Source of the DNA: Brugia malayi
Taxonomy: Eukaryota > Nematoda > Chromadorea > Rhabditida > Onchocercidae
Reading direction: 5' to 3'
Length of the DNA stretch: 64,000 nt
Assembly (NCBI RefSeq): GCF_000002995.4
Contig: NW_025062476.1
Location: 8,678,501 to 8,742,500, forward strand
Below the pieces are notes generated by a model that was not told the DNA's origin, did not search any database, and worked only from the letters and a program-made list of their open reading frames with translations. Shown here one piece after another: positions 11,244 to 23,113 of the stretch. Every line of letters starts with the position of its first letter. Position 1 is the first letter of the stretch. A program made the translations under genes and the position numbers.

Positions 11244-14200
11244 TCATAAGGTATTTGTCACTAGAACTGATAAGAAATTACCTTCGCCAGTAACAATTAA
11301 AGCTCGAACCGCAGACTTTTTCGCTCTGAGAACCAGTCTTTTCTTCATATGTTGTTCAGTAAATGAACAAATACGTTTAACACTGTCATTCGTATAGTAA
11401 ACTAGATAACGCACTCCTGACTCTACGTCCACAACGCCAGTACTTTCGTCATATAAAATCCGACACATTTTTCTACGTGACTTGTGTGTAATTAAAGGAT
11501 GAACAGTCATCAGCAATTTTGTTGTGGAGTCGAGCAAACTTTCCATGATTCGTTTGACTAAGAATTCATGACGCAAATGCTGTAAAGAGAGGAGCGACAT
11601 AATTTGCTAAAGAACGATATTTTTCTTAAGTAGAATAAATGCAAAACGTTCCGTATGAAATTCTAGCAGTTACTATCACACGCACATACTGAGAAATATA
11701 AGCATGATTGCCATATGAAATTCGAGTGTAAAATGCGATATACCATAATAACAATAAAGACTTACAACGCGAATAATGTACACATTCTCCCCTATTCTTT
11801 GCAGGTGCGGAAATTCTTTTTCTGTAAAACCCAGGTTTACCTTTTTAAGAGGCAAAAAAAACGTCTGAATATTTTCACCTCCTGAAAAAACATATATTTA
11901 CGCTTAGAAAAAGACTAAGATTTTTGAAAAGATATAATGCAAAGGGAAAGACTGGCCATCTTCCCATTTCCCCGCCAATCTCATTCTGTTTTGAGAGTTG
12001 GAGTTCAAGAATAGATGTCGAAGAAATGAAATCAAAATTCAGAAAGACTAAAAAACAGCACATATTAACATTTACCGTTACACATAATTCCAGAATTAGT
12101 ATGAGGAATTTTGAACAGATGACCCACTTCATGCATAACGGCACCTAAATAACATGCAACAACACCACCCTTCGTATGCTGAAGTGTGTATTTGTCACCC
12201 TAAACACTTTCATATTTCAGTAACAAATAACCGAGACTTTTAAATAAAAATTTATAATTAAAAAATAGTCGTAAAGCAAAGTTCACATAAAAGTTCCCAA
12301 AAGAAAACAAGTGAATAAATTTTGCAACATTTTAAAGATAACACAACTGCTTCCTTAAATACTGATTAAAATTACATCTTGCAAATCGGTGTAAATCGAA
12401 GCAGAAAACTTACTTGCCAACTCATCACACGCCAACAATAACGATTAGTCAGAACACTTGCACGACTTACATCTCGTAAAGAACGATGCACGTGGGATGC
12501 ATTTGCAGGCATGTAGTGGAATGCAGCAGATTTAATGACGCTCAAATCAAGTAGGGTTTCAATTTTATCCTAAAAAGTAATTACAATTTCAGTCAAACGT
12601 TGCGTAAAAATTCTTCGTATTAAAATGATTTAATCTAAATCACTTTTGCTTCTACCAGTATAGAAGAATCAAGTAAGTCCTGTCAACATAACCTATGCCT
12701 TCTTCACTAACATAGAAATCTTATTTTAATCTTAGTCGAGATATGAAATCACAAGCAACAGCAAAAATTGCTTGGAATAAACAAACCTTTTCTGCTATTC
12801 CATCAGTCTTTTGCGGTGAAAGGAGGAAAACCAAATGAAGCAATTTATTGGCATCCAACTGACCAAGAAGGGAAAGACGTCTACGAATATACTTTGCAAG
12901 ATGACGTTCATGAGCTAATTCCACAGCTGTTTTATCTAATTGCAAAAGTGCTACAGATGGTGTCATTTCTGTAAACTGCGGCTCTGGAACGTACTAAAGT
13001 TTTATAGAATTGTGTGAAAACTTTACAAATCGCTTAAAGGGTAACTGCATTTTAGTGCTTGGGAAATGAAAATGTTTTCTTTTTTTTAATGAAATGAGAT
13101 TAATTTTTTTTCACTATACTGAAAACTTTATCTCAAAAATTTTTTATCCTTTTGAAATATGCGTTATTAGTTATATGAAAAAAAAAAAAAAAAAAAGAAA
13201 AAAAACAGTGAACAACCAACGGTTTTTGATATGAAGTCTGAACTGCCTTGATTTCCCTAAATTTTCTACATAACATATCACTAAAAAATTAAATTGTAAA
13301 CGCTTACCAGACATTGACACATACGTTCCTGATGTCAGCGTTCGGTCTTCCATCGGGACTTCTACAACTATCATTCAATGAAAAATCAGACTAGAAGGCC
13401 ATGAATTTTACATAATGTACAGATCCACTGAAGCAAAATAAAATATAATTACATAACAATTCATTCGTAGTATTTATATAAAACTTTAAATGCATAACAG
13501 AAAACTTACTAAAAGTTCTAATCATACTCTAACATGGCAATTCTAATATTCATATATCTCTAGTGAGTTCATGAAATCAACATGCCTGCTAATTGCTCTG
13601 TCCACCAATCATCTAAAAACGGGATATAGGGACGTAGATCATCTGCGCTGCCATTATTGAAATTGCTCAGTTCAACAGCAATGAATGTTTGAACCATTAA
13701 TCCAATCAATCCAACACGTTGCAAACACAACTGACTATAAAAAAAGTTTTTGAAAATTGTAAACAGTTTTTCATCCAATAATACAAATTTCAGAATTTTT
13801 GAGCTCTTATTATTAGGCACCAATTTTACTCAAATCTCCATAGTATCTCAGCATTAACTGAAATAAGTTGACAAATAAGAAATTGGTAAGTATACGTGCT
13901 GCCTGAGTCAGCAACTTTCAAAAATGAGCTTTTTCATTCTTGTTTATCGGTTTATCATTCTTGGTCCATCATTTCTCACGGCTTCTTTAGCATTGCAGAA
14001 TTTATCTGGAAAAATCAACTAAATAGACTTACTTATACCACTCTTTTTTGTCCAAAGGATAAGCGATATATAAACGTATCCTCATAGTATCTGGTGGCAC
14101 TGGCTGCGGAATATACTCTAAAGCAACGTCGCCATAAGTTACACTGTCTCCTTTCCGAGGAAAATTGTGAATCAACGAAGCAGTAAATATGTCCTGAAAA

Positions 14201-15197
14201 ACTGCCCGTTAATTAAATAAAATCTTGATTGTCGGTTGACCAAATGCTTCCAACTGCTTTAGAATGGACATTATTAAGATAGTTTACATCTGAAAGAAAA
14301 TAACCAAGATGAGCAGCAAACTCTCACTCAGGCATAGCGGTGAAAGAATCGCAAAACCTGAATCCAGTAAATGCCAAGGATACAGCATATTCGCGGGAAG
14401 TTCAAATAACCACAACAAAAACCAGTGGCTTTTGCCAGTCCGCAAATTCTGTCAGCATGAAACGGCAAAAGTCCAATATATATATATAGGATAAATAGTT
14501 TAATAAACATCGAAAAAGAACGAAAAGCTTTTGACATAATCTGATCATGATAGTCCACATGCCAAAGTTTCATTCATTTCTACACAAATTATTTTATAAT
14601 TCTGGATTCAAAGAACACTTACTTTTTCAAAAGGTGTTGATGACGTGACACTCACATTAAAGATCATTTCAGCTTCAGCTTTTTGCATTTTTCTTTTGCA
14701 CTCCGCGTAGACCGACTTGCTACTGATATCCATCACCATCAACTGTGGAGAATAAATTTTCCGGTTACATGTAGGCTTACTTTCCACTACTTCAAAATCA
14801 CGCATTCCGAATCTACTAAGGCCAATCACAAATACATATAGCACAATTGTCCAATTCTGTGGCACACATTCAATATCCAGCCGCCTAGACAGATGATGAT
14901 TACTGTAAACAATTAAACAGAATAAAAATCATCTGGAAAAAAGTTTAAACTCTTTAAAAAAAATCAAAGTTATATCTAAAATGATTTAATATTAAAGAAG
15001 GCAAGTCAGATTATCCTGATTGTAAAAGAAATCTGGAGAGCTAGATAACTGAAGTCTTATATGTGAAGGATTTAAAGTTACTTCTCTAAATCACTGACAG
15101 AATTTTTCTTACTACAATTTTTGCAGAAAACAAATAATCAAAGAATATAAACAACAAATACGTCTTCCAAATCCTCGCCACTATCTGAGGCAACAAT

Positions 15198-15231
<34 letters not shown>

Positions 15232-16027
15232 AGTCAGATTTATATCACGGTCCGTCATTATAGTTTGAAATATTACTTGAATCGATCAACAAATAAAAAG
15301 TACTAAGCAATAATGTAACTGAATACAAATAATTGGGTGAATTAATTCATAATCCTATAGAAAACAGTGAACATCATTACAGTACATGGCAAAAATTCCC
15401 ATCAAGCCAGAAGATGCACTTAATAAAACATAAAATAAGGCGATTAATAACAAACATGAACCAAATTCCCCCTTCCTTGACCTTTGACCGCCCAACCATA
15501 TTCTCCCTTTCTGCTTAGAGGAAGGAGAGAAAAAGGGGAGTCATTGTGAAAATTAAGTTTCCAGTGACATAAATTTCGAATGTTGATGGGGAGAATGTCC
15601 GTTGCAGTGGTGATAGGGTGTATTTTATGAAATAAACTCGAGCAAGTGTTGACCTAAGTGACTGGATCTATTCCTTGCCTTTCTGTGAGGGAATTATTAA
15701 AATTGTATTTCTTATTTTGTGTTTAGAGATCAGAGGAAGGAAATAAAAACTAAAAGAATTTTTGATTAATGGTTTCTTTGCATTAGTGTGTAATGAAGAA
15801 GAAAAGTAGCGCTTTCTTTCTCCCTTCTTCCTTTTTTTCTTTTTCTTCATCTTTCGTCTCAATCGACCTTGTCTTCGGTTTTTCTTTTCGAACTATAATG
15901 TATAGTAATGGTAGTATTAAATTTGAATGCAATTTAATCTTACCTTAATTCAGCGATTTTATAGTCGGCTGGTAGAATACAGATACAACCACGAATTCGG
16001 AACAGATCGATGTGATATGGAATTCTG
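11244..16027 (-). CDS. Zinc metallopeptidase, YIL108W-type (Pfam Metallopep family)
   Basis: Predicted zinc-dependent peptidase of a family known mainly by sequence; substrate unknown. Minus-strand exons in transcript order: about 16027-15944 (5' end unresolved), 14902-14623, 14193-14033, 13734-13586, 13367-13308, 12983-12787, 12569-12414, 12199-12076, 11881-11766, 11606-11244 with stop; phases agree throughout, giving about 560 residues, at the lower end of the family's usual range as I recall it. The zinc site HEVGHLFKIPH (HExxHxxxxxH) is in exon 12199-12076, preceded by GGVVACYLGAVM and followed by HTNSGIMCNGG across the next junction. Exon 13734-13586 carries VGLIGLMVQTFIAVEL, resembling the family's conserved segment before the catalytic domain. 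One intron (13585-13368) needs a GC donor. No signal peptide was seen, but the N terminus is incomplete. The first visible exon has no ATG in frame, so an upstream exon is missing from this model. Confidence 0.8.
15197..15232. repeat. (TA)n microsatellite with TCC/GGA caps (palindromic)
   Basis: About 29 bp of alternating TA is bounded by TCCA on the left and TGGA on the right, so the whole block is a perfect palindrome. It lies in the intron of the minus-strand metallopeptidase between its first two visible exons (15944 and 14902). Confidence 0.95.
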
Positions 16028-16566
16028 CTTAAACTTCGAGATACTTAACTTGAAATATTTATGTCATATGTAAGATAGTAATGATTTATTGACAGGTTAG
16101 TGCTCCAGGCTGTTAACTTGTATGTAATGTACAGTGATACGAGGTTTTACAAAAAGCGGAAGTAACCGATTTGGCAATATTACAGATAGAATATTTTGCT
16201 TGAATCTTGTGGGATATTGACTCACTTCCATGCGTCATTGCCTCTTCTCATATCTGTCAATTCACAAACAGCTAGTTATCTCTTTGCTTGTTAGCGTCTC
16301 TGAGAAAAACACCAAGTATTCTCCGTGTCATCCAATCATAAAGATTGGTTATCAGTCAGTTAATTATTGATTCTATAACTTATAAAGATAGACAGCGGTT
16401 AGGTTTTTAAATAGGTATGTTTCCATCACCAGAGAACATTTCAGGAATATGTTGAAGTGTTAGTATCCGACATTATTTTAATGTACCTTTTGAAATATTG
16501 TTTTATGTTGGCGTAATATGTAAGTGAATGAATTTGATGAGTGATGAAAAAGATATTTGAAGTTTT
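16028..16566. promoter_or_regulatory. Divergent promoter region, metallopeptidase / transthyretin-like gene
   Basis: About 540 bp separate the first visible exon of the minus-strand metallopeptidase from the transthyretin-like start codon at 16567. Promoters for both genes, or a missing 5' exon of the metallopeptidase, should lie here. The right half (16320-16542) is one copy of a 223-bp segment repeated in intron 1 of the transthyretin-like gene. No clear TATA box was assigned. Confidence 0.5.
16320..16542. repeat. Dispersed direct duplication, copy 1 (upstream of TTR-like gene)
   Basis: This segment is about 90% identical by eye to 16776-16999. It ends about 24 bp before the transthyretin-like ATG. 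Shared landmarks include CATAAAGATTGGTTATCAGT, TTAATTATTGATTCTATAAC and GTACCTTTTGAAATATTGTT. Confidence 0.95.
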
Positions 16567-18165
16567 ATGTTGGTGGCAATAGTGCTGTTGGCTTTGTTGT
16601 CTGGTGTGGTAAGTTTCCGGAGTCAATCAGTTGCAGTACGTGGTCGTCTAATGTGTGGCTCGAGTCCGGCTTCCAATGTACGCATAAAGCTCTGGGAAGA
16701 AGATAGCGGTACGTGCTTGAGTTTTCGAGATTCTTGTAAGACAATCAGGAGAAAGAGATGTTGTAACACATGTGATCTCCGTGTCATCCAGTCATAAAGA
16801 TTGGTTATCAGTCAGTTAATTATTGATTCTATAACTTATAAAAATAGACAACGATTAGGTTTTTAAATAGATATGTTTCCATCATCAATGAACATTTCAG
16901 GGATATGTTGAAGTGTTAGGTATCCGACATGATTTTGATGTACCTTTTGAAATATTGTTTCTTGTTGGCGTAATATGTAAGTGGATGAATTTGATGAGTT
17001 TCTAAATTATGTTTTTCTTTTAAATTCTAAATTTTGACATGGGAATTGTATATAATTTTAGGACCGGATCCAGATGACTTGCTTGATCAGGGTTACACGG
17101 ATCAAAATGGTGATTTTTTGCTTCAAGGTGATACTGTTGAACTGACACCAATCGATCCTGTTTTTAAAGTTTATCATGACTGTGACGATGGGCTGAAGGT
17201 ATATGATGATTCACTGATCTCCTTAATTCAAATTTGATTTTCAAAAGACTTTGGGATTACATAAGTGTTCGATTGTTTCAAGATGTTGGAAAAATAAGTA
17301 TAAGTTTTTCTTTTATAAATATAAGTTTTCTTTCATATCCGTACTTCATTTTCTTAATTTGGAGAATCTTTAGCCTGGTAAAAGGAAGGTGAAGTTCAAG
17401 ATACCGCAGTCATACATTACCAATGGGAAAACACCGAAGAAAGTTTTTGATATTGGTACTTTAAATTTGGAAACGATATTTCATGTAAGTTTAGTATGGG
17501 AAAACTATTTGTCTTTTCATCTATTCTCATAATCTCTTTATTTTTTTTTTGTTTCTGATTTTTGACTCGTCATCAGCTTTAAATTCAAATTGCTCCATTT
17601 TCTTTTTTTAGTTTTTGAAATCGATTCTGATTTTTTTTGATTTTTAACTATTACTTTAACAGTGTTTTTTTGCTGGGACTAAATAATGGATGAAATCAAG
17701 CTTTAAAAAAGTATAGTTAATTGTAAGAAATAAATCTCACAAAAATTGCATATTGCTTATCTTCATCTTTTTCTCTTTTTGTGTATTCATTCTAAAGTCC
17801 CATTTGCCAGTTGTTTTTTAAGTTATAGTTTATTATCAGTTGTTATTAGAAAACCCAATGAAAAAGTAATATTGCTGATTTCTGTAATGTATAGTATTTT
17901 TGATTCGAGAAAGATATGATGTTAGGGTGTATTTACCTCTGGGCAATCCTTTAATTTTATTTTAGAACAATAGAAACTAGTCTGAAACTTTTATATTGTT
18001 GATGTTTTCTTTATCTTTGAATTCTAGCATATTTTTGGATAGATATTACTAAATGTGACGACTTTTGTGTATACGAAATGTGTCAAGTATCACTGAATGA
18101 TAATATATTTAGAGGAACAATTGCTAAAAGAGGACGACGTGATTATGATGGGATTGTTTACTGTT

Positions 18166-18233
<68 letters not shown>

Positions 18234-18490
18234 AAGCTTTCAAATAAAAGCACACATTTCTTCTTTATATATTCCAGTTGAAATAAATATTAAGAGTATT
18301 TAGATAAAATACTCACAGAACAACTCAGAAAGTATATTTAGCAGCTGTTTCAGTCACTCGTTTAATGACTACGATTGCATACCCATTTTAATTGCTTCTT
18401 ATAACTTTTTGGAAATTCATTACAAATCCGGAATTTGTGACTTTTTAGTTTCTTTTACAGCACGAAGAACGTGAATTAATTGTATCGTAA
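16567..18490 (+). CDS. Secreted transthyretin-like protein (nematode TTR family)
   Basis: Member of the nematode-specific transthyretin-like family of small secreted proteins (some C. elegans members bridge apoptotic cells to phagocytes or act in signalling; the role here is unknown). Four exons join in phase: 16567-16708, 17062-17198, 17374-17484, 18461-18490, giving 139 residues, the usual family length. Residues 1-17 or so form a signal peptide (MLVAIVLLALLSGVVSF). Family features follow: AVRGRLMCG near the mature N terminus, VRIKLWEED, the hallmark DQGYTDQNGDF, PVFKVYHDC with the second conserved Cys, RKVKFKIPQSYI, DIGTLNLE, and the C-terminal EERELIVS encoded by the tiny last exon. The last intron (about 976 bp) contains a 72-bp palindromic (TA)n block. 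A copy of the region just upstream of the ATG recurs inside intron 1. Confidence 0.93.
16776..16999. repeat. Dispersed direct duplication, copy 2 (intron 1 of TTR-like gene)
   Basis: Second copy of 16320-16542. It starts 68 bp after the exon 1 donor and ends 62 bp before exon 2. With copy 1 it brackets exon 1, so a tandem duplication of roughly 456 bp with later loss or divergence of the exon part is one explanation. Confidence 0.95.
18164..18235. repeat. Long (TA)n microsatellite with TTCCA/TGGAA caps (palindromic)
   Basis: About 62 bp of alternating TA lies between TTCCA (18164-18168) and TGGAA (18231-18235), so the whole 72-bp block is self-complementary. It is in the last intron of the transthyretin-like gene. 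Frames reading YIYIYI through it are artefacts. Confidence 0.97.
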
Positions 18491-20202
18491 TAGAGTGCTG
18501 CGGTACATAATGGAATGAAGGGAGAAAAGAACACAACAAGGAATAGATTACTCGTGTTCAATGTAGTAAATGTAAAAGAAATGTTTTCTAGAGTAACCAG
18601 GTGCACTTTTTTATTTATTAGTGGAATGATTCCACTTTCTTAATTTTGTAACCGGATTCCAGTCTTCGGGGTATTCCAATACATCCAGTGAAACTTACAT
18701 CATTTGAATTATTAATTGATGTTTGGGAACAACATTATGGAAAATCATTTATTTTAGTTGTGTATTTTTGCTTTTCTTTTTTAGTAATAGTTTTCTGGTA
18801 TAAGAATTAACAGCAAAAAATCATTTTAAATAATGAAATTTAAATTATGCAATTATCAATTAAGCAATTAAATTATGCAATTATCAATGATATTGGTCAT
18901 GGAATAAGTGTGTGAACCTGAATATACTTTAGCAAAACTTCTAGCCTCTTCTTTCATTCATTTGCTTTTAATTGCTTTGTAGTGATTTCCCTTTGTTGGT
19001 TTTGTAATGATGTTTGTATTTATATAATGCTAAGAAAATTCTTAATTTATACATCCAGTGATTTTTATTAATTTATATATCTGTTTGTATTTTGTTTATT
19101 AGTGGTGAATGGTTGAAGAATTATTTTATAATCTGAAATATCTCTACTTAGCATGCAAACCTTTTTTTATGTCAACGAACAGCTTATACAGGCATTAACC
19201 GAAATGGCATAATTATAAGAATTATTAGCGTTCTTTAATAATTGTTGACCTAGGAATTATTACCTACTTTTTTTTCAACCTATCACAATTAATCCAGAAA
19301 TAGTATTATATTAACGGCATCATAATTGTTCGGCATTCATTTATGAATAGTTAGTCATAATAAATTATTCCATGCATTTGTGAAGCAAGAAATATTTTTG
19401 CTATTTAAGGAGTGAAAAGAACATTTTTTCAAACAAAATTTGAGTATTAGAGATGGATGGATATGTCTATCCCAAATAATTGTTAATGGGAAGGTAATTA
19501 TAAAAGTGATGAGAAACAAGTTCTGAGCAAAATTGGAAGAAAAAATTAATACATGTATGACAAAAAGAATAGAAAAACTGAAAACTGCCCTGCAAATTGA
19601 AATTTTCTTATATGTAAGATTTAACTGAGTAAAAGTAAATGAATAAAACAAAAATGAAAAAAGATGAATGAAACAAAGAATAAGATTAAACAAAGTTCTT
19701 TTCTTTGTTCTCAGTACATTTGAATGAGATCAATTACTTCATCGGTATTCGTCGATCTTCTGATTACATCTGAAACAATAATATTAATAGAATGAACTGT
19801 AGGCTTTTTAAAAAGTCGAGATTTTTTTGAAGTGTGTTAATCAAACTAGCATTCAAATTGAAGTTTTTTCCTCATGGCATTATTTTGCAACATGAGGAAA
19901 AATTTGTTCATTGTGCAAATTTCAACAAATTCATATACTGGAAAGGTCAGGAGGCTGTCATTTATTTCACAACAAATTTACAAATTCTTGCTTTCTGTAT
20001 CTGTCCCCCTTCCCCCCCCCCCCTCCCCCTCACCCCATACCTTTCAACCAAATAAAAAGTAAGTAACTGGAAATGGGAATTTAAAAAATTGGAATTTGTA
20101 AAAATTATTTAATAGGAATGTACAATAATATTATCCAAAATAATTGAAATATAAAAAAATGAAGACACAGAATTGATAAGGCGAAGGAATTCAAATATTT
20201 AT
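18491..20202. other. Convergent intergenic region, TTR-like / acid phosphatase
   Basis: AT-rich sequence between the stop codons of two converging genes. It holds a short direct repeat (about 18841-18860 and 18869-18888, containing AAATTATGCAATTATCAAT) and one conspicuous C-rich tract at 20005-20036, annotated separately. A minus-strand frame of 112 residues (19693-19355) is hydrophobic, T-rich and has no recognisable domain; it is not annotated as a gene. Confidence 0.7.
20005..20036 (-). repeat. G-rich tract (minus strand) with G-quadruplex pattern
   Basis: The plus strand is nearly pure C with single T or A interruptions. Read on minus it is G4, TGA, G5, A, G12, AA, G5, which satisfies the four-run G-quadruplex pattern with short loops. 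It starts about 167 bp downstream of the acid phosphatase stop, on the strand matching that RNA. Confidence 0.9.
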
Positions 20203-20203
20203 T
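20198..20203 (-). terminator. AATAAA poly(A) signal overlapping the acid phosphatase stop codon
   Basis: On minus, the stop TAA (20205-20203) runs straight into ATAAA, so AATAAA shares one base with the stop. If used, the 3' UTR would be only about 15-25 bases. I saw no other AATAAA in the next 150 bases on this strand. Confidence 0.55.
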
Positions 20204-23081
20204 TAAAAAAACCTACGTGAAATCAAGTTTTCACTACCCTTCAAGCATGCCTCTTGAACGTTATCGAAAAAGAGTTCCCTCGAATGCTCAATGAATTTGG
20301 TAACATTGCAAAATTTGATCGAATCCTCACATCCCGGAGCAAACTGAGTTATATCTTGTGGATTTGCATCCCACTGATTTGCATACATGATCTTAACAGT
20401 ATTCCATCATTAAGCTGTCAAATTTTTTTAATTAATTGCTAAAGTCACAATACTATTATTTCATTCCTGTCACAATACTGATTTTCAAGACAAAGTTTAT
20501 TGATGGAAACTTCGTAGTATCACGTTTTCCACTTTGATCGTTCGAGTTACTTGAAGCATCTATTATTTTTTGCTAGCTATAATAGAACAAGCCGAACTTT
20601 CATTTTATATAAATTGTCAATTCTCCAAATTTCAAATGCAATATTGGCTCCGTAACCAATTAATGGAGATTTGCCCAAAATAGAATGTATGTCGCTAAAT
20701 GTTGACAGTAGTGCAGCAATTGTCATGTCATGCTGAAAAAATAATGTTTAATTTTAAAATGTTTTTGAATTCTAAAGTTAAAGAAATAAAGTTATAAAAC
20801 ACTTTAAAAGCTCCTAATGATTTTCGTCAAAATGTTAAGAAGAAATTTTTCATCATATAACTTTAGTTCCTTCCTATCCTTCTAAGTTTACTGCATAATC
20901 CATGCAATGCAAAAATCATCAAAAAAACTTGCTGCTGATAGTCCGTAAAACTTTTCTTCACAAGAATCAACTGATGACCATTCTGAATAATTTACTTTAC
21001 ACGCGATTCGGCTAACAACACCACGAAGAGAACTTCCACCTTTAAAATAGAATTTTAGAAATCGAAACTTTCTGTTAATTTCAAATAATACATGAGTTAA
21101 GATCAACTTAAGATGAAAAACAAATGGAAATTTAGTACATAAGAAAAACAATCTAAGCTTAAGGGTATTATTTAAGAGTGAAAAATAACAGTAACCTTTC
21201 ATATTATTAATAAATTTCCTTCACAGAGTTACGAACTATTCATAAGACAGTTTTAGTTTTAGTTAGGAAAACTTAATTTCAAATTGAAATGCATACCTCG
21301 AATCTTTCTCTGCAATTTATTATCGTATGGTCCTATACCAAACTGTGCTTCTACACCATACCAACTCAGAAATTTCAATTTCTCGTACAATTCATCACTC
21401 CTCAGCCAGTTTGGTAATGCTAAATCATGTGCTTTCTGAAAATTTTAGTTTTTTAGTATTTTTTTTTTTTTTGATAAATAATAATTAAGAATTTCTGTTA
21501 CAAATCAAATAAGCCTTCAAAATAACAAAAATAAGTACATTGGTTAATCACTTTTTTAGAGGTGAATTTATGTTTGGTTGCAGAAGAAAATAAATACTAA
21601 ACGCATTAAAATGTAATATTGTCTTACCACTTCTACATTTTAATAAAGTCTGTAGAGCTGAATGCCTTTTATTTAATCAAATATGGAATACGAGCAGAAG
21701 TATCGACAAATCAATAGATTTTGGACTGTAAAGTAGAAACCACAAAATCAATTTTCCTAATTGAATTAGATCATATACAGATTTATAAATTTAGCAAATT
21801 CATTACCAGACAATTGAGAGTATCGAATAAATAATATGAATAACTATTATAATTCAGCTCTTGTTGCATTAATTCGTATATCTCCTAAAATTTATTAACT
21901 TATAGTATCTAGATTTATCAAAAATCGAGAATATATTTTTGATACAATGACAATATTTTAGACAATTAACAACATTGAGTCAGTTTTTTGAAAACAAATC
22001 GTTCAAATTTAAAATTTGTTCATGAACTCACGCTGAAATTTTCTCGTAGAAAATATTTTTCCTCTTGATCCAAAACAAATTGAGTTGCAACAGGACAATC
22101 AAAAAATGGATTACCGGCCTGGAATTATAATATTGATATAGAAATGATAACATGGAAAAAATTTCCACAAAAAGTACCGTATCGACATTGGTCGTTAATT
22201 CGACGTTAATTCTTGTGTCAGGAAAAGACATTCCTTTTAGAACATGTTGTGCAGTTTCGATAGTACGATGGACATCTGTACTACGAATATAAATCTGTAA
22301 TGATGTTTTAGTTGGTTGAAATTATTTCGATAATAATTTCTTACAGATCATTGATCTGATTAGAAGTTTAAATTTGTGATTAGAAGTGAGTCGTTAACAG
22401 ATTACTGATTGGGTTGTTTGAACTGATTGGATCAGTGCAAAATGTGCTTGCAGAACGGGAAGAGAAGAGAGAAAAGGACCGCACCTGTTTCGATGTGATG
22501 TTTCCAGGGTTAATGTAACGACGTTGTAACAATAAACCTAACTGTTCCGCTTGCTCGGCACCTATCTGTAAACAAAAAATTCAAATTTGCACTTTTCTGG
22601 TATTTTGGAGAAGCAGTTAAGAAGACAAATAAAAGTGAATTAAAAAAGTATTAATCATAATCAAAATGATTTGTAGAAAATTGGATTACAAAGCTCACTT
22701 TTGTTAAATTTCCCATGCCTCGTGGAAAGGCTATCATATATTTTTCAGTAAAGTTTGGAAAATAATGTGCGGGTGCTCGATCGCCATGTCGCCAAATCTA
22801 TAATCGACATTAAACTGAACGCAGATTTTAGGCCCAATTTTTTCGGGTACACAATTATATGATTGAATCTGTATGAGATGTTACTGAAAATTAACTTTAA
22901 ATTTGATCAAAAATATTTGAACTTTTCGGAAATATTAAAAACCTTAGCAATACTGGTAAAATAATTCAAAAGGATTAGAATAGCTTGCTAAGGCAGGCCA
23001 AACAACTAAGTATGCAACGTTTAATGTGCAGAATTTATTCCATCGTTTAAATTTTCATTTTTTTCTTTTGAATATCTAATG

Positions 23082-23113
<32 letters not shown>

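Noticed and set aside
15668..15862. Minus-strand Lys/Arg-rich frame of 64 residues
   Set aside because: Composition artefact of a pyrimidine-rich plus strand, inside a metallopeptidase intron.
18078..18303. Two plus frames with long Tyr-Ile repeats
   Set aside because: Produced entirely by the (TA)n array in an intron.
19355..19693. Minus-strand hydrophobic frame of 112 residues
   Set aside because: Phe/Leu/Ser-rich because of underlying poly-T composition; no domain, no splice partners.
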